A stretch of DNA of 64,000 bases from Acidimicrobiia bacterium (lineage in GTDB: Bacteria; Actinomycetota; Acidimicrobiia; Acidimicrobiales; Poriferisodalaceae). A model generated the notes under the pieces. That model saw only the letters and a list, made by a program, of their open reading frames with translations, made no database searches and was not told the origin of the DNA. The position numbers and the translations under genes are program-made. Where the stretch lies: contig JAJECP010000015.1 in assembly GCA_022821985.1 (NCBI GenBank), positions 1-64,000 of the forward strand. Direction: 5' to 3'. Positions 60,911-64,000 of this stretch are shown here, piece by piece; position 1 is the first letter of the stretch, and each line of letters starts with the position of its first letter.

Positions 60911-60924
60911 GCGGTACGTACCGC
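60911..60924. promoter_or_regulatory. Perfect 14-bp palindrome GCGGTACGTACCGC
   Basis: GCGGTAC and GTACCGC form an uninterrupted dyad, two bases after the DUF3179 stop and 16 bases before the sterol-methyltransferase ATG. It has no T-run, so it is more likely an operator or RNA hairpin than a terminator. It could repress or attenuate the methyltransferase separately from the upstream gene. Confidence 0.5.
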
Positions 60925-60939
60925 ACAAAGACCACCGCC

Positions 60940-61965
60940 ATGCCAATCCGGCTCTCACAGATTCTCAGACGATCCTTGGATCCCGAAGACGTCGAGTCGA
61001 GCGTCGGTGCGCACGAAAGCAGTTTCGACTTCGGGCGTCGCAAGGGTCGAGACCGGCGGGCCACCCATCACCGGGGCTTTGTAGAGAACTACTACGACCT
61101 CGCGACCGATCTGTACGAGTACGGCTGGGGTGAGTCGTTTCACTTTGCTCCGCGGGTTCCCGGCGAGAGCCGTCGTGCGTCGATTGCGCGACAAGAGCAC
61201 CTCTTTGCACTCAAGCTCGGCCTGCAGCCCGGCATGCGCGTCGCCGACTTCGGCTGCGGCATCGGCGGCCCGCTGCGGGAGATCGCCCGCTTCTCGGGGT
61301 CGCAGATCGTGGGAATCAACGTCAGCGCGTACCAGATCAGGCGCGCGGTTGCCTATACCGAGGAGGCAGGGCTCAGCCATCTCGGGACCTACCTCGAATC
61401 GGACTTCACCGACATCGACGAAGCGGACGAGTCATTCGATGCCATCTACGCGCTCGAGTCGACGTGCCATGTGCCCGACCGCGTGGACGTTTTCGCCGAA
61501 GCGTTCCGCCTGCTCAAGCCGGGCGGCTGCTTCGCGTCGCACGAGTGGTGTCTCACGGATCGATTCGACACGGGCAACTCGCATCACCGGCAGCTCAAGC
61601 ACGACATCGAGCTCGGCGCCGGGCTGCAGGACATCATCTCGCTGCACGAGGTGGATGCCGCCTTGGACAAGGTCGGCTTTGAGGTGCTCGAAGCACTCGA
61701 CATGGCCGATCAAGCCGGGCCGTCGATCCCGTGGTACGAGCCCCTGGCCGGTCCCAAGCTGTCGCTGACAGGCCTCAGGAGCTCCCGTGCCGGGCGATCG
61801 GCGACCCACACGATCCTCCGGGCGCTCGAAGCGCTTCGGGTCGTGCCGCGCGGCACATCGGGAGCATCGCGAATTCTGAACATCGGCGGGGCTGCCCTCG
61901 CAGAATCGGGGCAGCTGCAGATCTTCACCCCGCTGTACTTCGTGCTCGTGCGGAAGCCGGCGTAG
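60940..61965 (+). CDS. Sterol C-24 methyltransferase-like (Erg6/SMT family) enzyme
   Basis: The 341-residue protein follows eukaryotic SMT closely. Region I is YYDLATDLYEYGWGESFHFA (51-70), the SAM-binding motif is VADFGCGIGGPLREIARFSG (101-120), and the family's ALESTCHVPDR, SHEWCLTDRFD, LGAGLQDI and PWYEPLAGPKLSLTGL segments follow in order. In yeast Erg6 and plant SMT these residues bind SAM and the sterol side chain. The reaction would be transfer of a methyl group to the C-24 double bond of a sterol, or to a close isoprenoid analogue. It precedes, convergently, a sterol-desaturase-type gene pair. A palindrome sits in front of its start. Bacterial SMTs have been described in sponge- and sediment-derived genomes, so the call is plausible but the substrate is not proven. 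Confidence 0.85.
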   Translation: MPIRLSQILRRSLDPEDVESSVGAHESSFDFGRRKGRDRRATHHRGFVENYYDLATDLYEYGWGESFHFAPRVPGESRRASIARQEHLFALKLGLQPGMRVADFGCGIGGPLREIARFSGSQIVGINVSAYQIRRAVAYTEEAGLSHLGTYLESDFTDIDEADESFDAIYALESTCHVPDRVDVFAEAFRLLKPGGCFASHEWCLTDRFDTGNSHHRQLKHDIELGAGLQDIISLHEVDAALDKVGFEVLEALDMADQAGPSIPWYEPLAGPKLSLTGLRSSRAGRSATHTILRALEALRVVPRGTSGASRILNIGGAALAESGQLQIFTPLYFVLVRKPA

Positions 61966-63118
61966 CCGGTCGCCCGGCGCTGCCGCCCAGAGCGCCGAAT
62001 ACGGCGTACAGGGCGGCGATTCCCGCGAGCACCAGACCGCTGACGACGGCGACGTAGGCCGGGTAGTTCGAGTGCTCCTTGCCGCAGACGGTGTACCACT
62101 GCACGTCATGCGCAGGAGGCGTGGTGCACGCAAACGTGAAGTCCTCCGCGTAGTCCTCCACGCACAGGTACTTGTCGCGCGTGTTGCCGGTGATGTCCGA
62201 TTCTTCGACACCGCAGGGGCCGGGCACCTGATGCAGACCGCTGCTCACGTGGGTCTCCGGCGCGAAGAACGCCATGCAGATGACCAGAGCGATCAGGTAG
62301 GCGGCAGCTCCGCGCCCCAGCCAATCCACCGGTTGCCCCTCCGGACGCGCAGTGCGGCGCCCCAGGAAGGAAACAGCGCCGTAGATGACCGCCCCGGTGC
62401 AGAACGCGACCAGTCCAGGCGTTCCCCCGTCGAGCAGCTGCAGAACGAACATCTGCGCCATCATCAACGGCGTCGTGATGCACGCAGTCAGCACGATGTC
62501 GGCGACGAAGCGCCGCCTGGTGACAAAGCTCTGCTGGGTGACATCGTGGCCGCGCAGGACCAGATCGAGCAGCAGCGCGAATGAGCCGGTGAACGTGAGC
62601 ACCCACAGGCTGCTGCTCAGCGGGGCCCCGAAGAGCCGGTCCGCTATGGCGGGATCGGTGTCATGCCATGTCCACCAGAGGAACTTGGCGCCGACGATGT
62701 CGTAGGGCGCGTACAGCACCACCGCCACCAGTCCGGTGAGCGCCGCGGCCGACCACCGCCCCAGTCCGAGACGACGGATGCCGACCGTCGGCCAGTACAG
62801 GAAGACGATGTACACGCACGGGATGTACAGCGGCAGGCGCGGGGTGATCATGATGGTCGCCTGGGCCTGCCAGAAGGTGTCGACGACCGGCAGCGCCATG
62901 AAGATCACGTCGTTGGCTGTGCCCGTGATGAGCGCGGCAACCCAGGTCAGCCGGTCTTTGCGCCCGGCGCGGACAGCGTGGATCAGCGCCAGCACTGCGC
63001 ACGCGATGATGACGTACTCGCCGATCAGGAACGTCGGCTGGTTGGCCCACTGCTCGGCGGGGCTGGTGAACGTCTTCCAAGGAAGGTCTGGCGACACCTC
63101 CCACGGCAGCGTTCTCAC
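61925..63118 (-). CDS. Polytopic membrane protein with conserved WWTWHDTDP motif
   Basis: The protein has 397 residues from a GTG. About nine membrane helices are visible: FLIGEYVIIACAVLALIHAV, LPLYIPCVYIVFLYWPTVGI, LTGLVAVVLYAPYDIVGAKF, and others. A loop between helices 4 and 5 reads KFLWWTWHDTDPAIADRLFG. I recall this WWTWHDTDP-type motif from uncharacterised membrane proteins of animals (DUF7802) and some bacteria, but not a function. A Cys-rich luminal loop lies near the end (GPCGVEESDITG, YLCVEDYAEDFTFACTTPPA). It overlaps the methyltransferase tail-to-tail by 41 bases and follows the sterol-desaturase-like gene by 15 bases, so it is co-transcribed with that gene. Confidence 0.6.
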   Translation of the reverse strand: MRTLPWEVSPDLPWKTFTSPAEQWANQPTFLIGEYVIIACAVLALIHAVRAGRKDRLTWVAALITGTANDVIFMALPVVDTFWQAQATIMITPRLPLYIPCVYIVFLYWPTVGIRRLGLGRWSAAALTGLVAVVLYAPYDIVGAKFLWWTWHDTDPAIADRLFGAPLSSSLWVLTFTGSFALLLDLVLRGHDVTQQSFVTRRRFVADIVLTACITTPLMMAQMFVLQLLDGGTPGLVAFCTGAVIYGAVSFLGRRTARPEGQPVDWLGRGAAAYLIALVICMAFFAPETHVSSGLHQVPGPCGVEESDITGNTRDKYLCVEDYAEDFTFACTTPPAHDVQWYTVCGKEHSNYPAYVAVVSGLVLAGIAALYAVFGALGGSAGRPATPASARARSTAG

Positions 63119-63133
63119 TGTCGGAACGTCCGC

Positions 63134-63958
63134 TCAGTACCTGACGAACGGTTCGAGTTCGCGCCCGGCGACGGCATCGCTGAGGTCTCGTTTGCCGCGC
63201 CCGCCGAAGACCTCTGGGCCGTAGCGCCTGCCGTGCCTGCGCAATGTGCCGTGCAGCCGGTCCCAGATCAGCAGATGCTGGCCGAAATTCACATGGACAT
63301 GGGCGTGATGGTCATCGTGAAACTGCGCCGGCGGCTGCCACGGCAGCACCGACTCCAGCTTGACGCCGGAATGGCCAGCGACGTTGTAGACAACGATGTA
63401 CAGCAACACGCCGACGACAGACAGTGCATGGAAGGGAATGACGAGCAGCGGTGCCAGTGTGGCGGCTTGCAGCATCAGCAGTTCCGCCGGGTGCATTGCC
63501 ATCGTCACGTAGGGATTCGTCGCGACGAACCGATGGTGAAATCGGTGCACGTGGCGGAACATGAACCGTGTGTGCAGTAGGCGGTGCACCAGGTAGGCGA
63601 TGTATTCGGCCAGCAGGAACAGCAAGACGGTGGAGCCGACCGTGTACGCCCAACCGCCCCAGCTCGTGACATCGGTGTAGATGGGCGCGTCGAGGTTGCC
63701 GCTCGCGATGGCGTAGATCAGTGCGCCGCTCAGCAGGCCGCTCAGCAACATGTTGCGGGTGCTGGCCCAAACGGCGAGGCGGTGAAGCTCCGGCGACAGG
63801 AAACGGTCAGGCTGCAGCTTCCACGATTGCGCTGTCGAGGGCTGCCGGACGTAGTACCGGAAGTAGAAGTAGCCGGCAACCGCGTGATACGTGACAATGC
63901 CCGCGAGGCTGGCGCCGCCGATGCACGCAATGAGGAGGCTCCAGTCGACCCCTCCCAT
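63134..63958 (-). CDS. Fatty acid hydroxylase / sterol desaturase family membrane protein
   Basis: The 274-residue protein has four membrane helices and the three histidine boxes of the superfamily. They are HRLLH (125-129, Hx3H), HRFHH (138-142, Hx2HH) and HDDHH (214-218, Hx2HH), plus extra His at 136, 220 and 222. These bind a di-iron centre that uses O2 to hydroxylate or desaturate lipids; family members include sterol C-5 desaturase, C-4 methyl oxidase and fatty acid hydroxylases. The start is the ATG at 63958 after GGACGGAG. It is the first gene of a two-gene operon that converges on the sterol-methyltransferase-like gene. The substrate is likely a sterol or other polycyclic isoprenoid. 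Confidence 0.85.
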   Translation of the reverse strand: MGGVDWSLLIACIGGASLAGIVTYHAVAGYFYFRYYVRQPSTAQSWKLQPDRFLSPELHRLAVWASTRNMLLSGLLSGALIYAIASGNLDAPIYTDVTSWGGWAYTVGSTVLLFLLAEYIAYLVHRLLHTRFMFRHVHRFHHRFVATNPYVTMAMHPAELLMLQAATLAPLLVIPFHALSVVGVLLYIVVYNVAGHSGVKLESVLPWQPPAQFHDDHHAHVHVNFGQHLLIWDRLHGTLRRHGRRYGPEVFGGRGKRDLSDAVAGRELEPFVRY

Positions 63959-64000
63959 GTCGATCGCTCCGTCCCGCGCCGATCCTCGGCGCTAGTCGTC

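Overview
The window is high-GC DNA with actinobacterial traits: many GTG starts, F420/LLM-type oxidoreductases, lipobox lipoproteins with Thr/Pro-rich linkers, and many genes that appear to be transcribed leaderless. An uncultured Actinomycetota, perhaps of the Acidimicrobiia, fits best, but this is inference because no rRNA or ribosomal-protein gene is present. I saw no tRNA, rRNA or CRISPR array.

Positions 1 to about 16 kb form an accessory, defence-type island. It opens with a transposase tail and an RDD membrane protein. Next come a caspase-like DUF6642 protein and a divergent DUF4268 nuclease-like protein, an AhpD-family gene fragment, and an AT-rich membrane-anchored HEPN-like gene. A four-gene CBASS operon on the minus strand follows: TIR-SAVED effector, CD-NTase, Cap2-type E2-E1, and an unrecognised AT-rich four-helix membrane protein. 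All four genes are joined by 1 to 4 nt overlaps. Across a regulatory gap lie an excisionase-like/PIN toxin-antitoxin pair, a type II restriction-modification locus with a small HTH gene, a truncated DUF5131 gene, an AbiEi/AbiEii type IV toxin-antitoxin pair and an XRE regulator with an inverted-repeat operator.

From about 16 to 43 kb the sequence looks like ordinary chromosome rich in secondary metabolism. It holds an ABC-2 exporter whose permease is frameshifted, DUF1697, SDR and VOC enzymes, a DUF3179 lipoprotein, and a hydrolase/FMN-reductase/FAD-monooxygenase operon. A DUF1295 reductase, SH3 and FxsA proteins and a secreted serpin follow. The rest is an ADP-ribosylglycohydrolase, an amidase, an epimerase, an 11-residue-repeat protein, a CoA-transferase with a flavoprotein, lipoproteins, a cupredoxin, an LLM enzyme and an MFS transporter. 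From 43.4 to 48.4 kb a five-gene minus-strand operon (SDR, enolase-superfamily dehydratase, gamma-butyrobetaine-hydroxylase-like dioxygenase, SDR, Asp/Glu-racemase-like) looks like a catabolic pathway for an unidentified organic acid. From 48.4 to 57.6 kb there are a DAO-family oxidase, an alpha/beta hydrolase, a HicAB pair in a small AT-rich patch, an LLM enzyme, an enoyl-CoA hydratase and a Baeyer-Villiger-type monooxygenase.

The right end (57.6 to 64 kb) is the most surprising part. A GT-C-like membrane protein and a second DUF3179 lipoprotein precede a gene very similar to eukaryotic sterol C-24 methyltransferase (Erg6). It converges on a two-gene operon encoding a fatty acid hydroxylase/sterol desaturase-family protein and a large polytopic membrane protein. 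This suggests a bacterial sterol-modifying locus. No squalene epoxidase or oxidosqualene cyclase gene is in the window.

A recurring promoter architecture is visible. At nine genes a TAnnnT hexamer lies exactly 6 or 7 nt before the start codon, as expected for leaderless mRNAs. Two of these promoters, those of fxsA and the serpin gene, are copies of one another.
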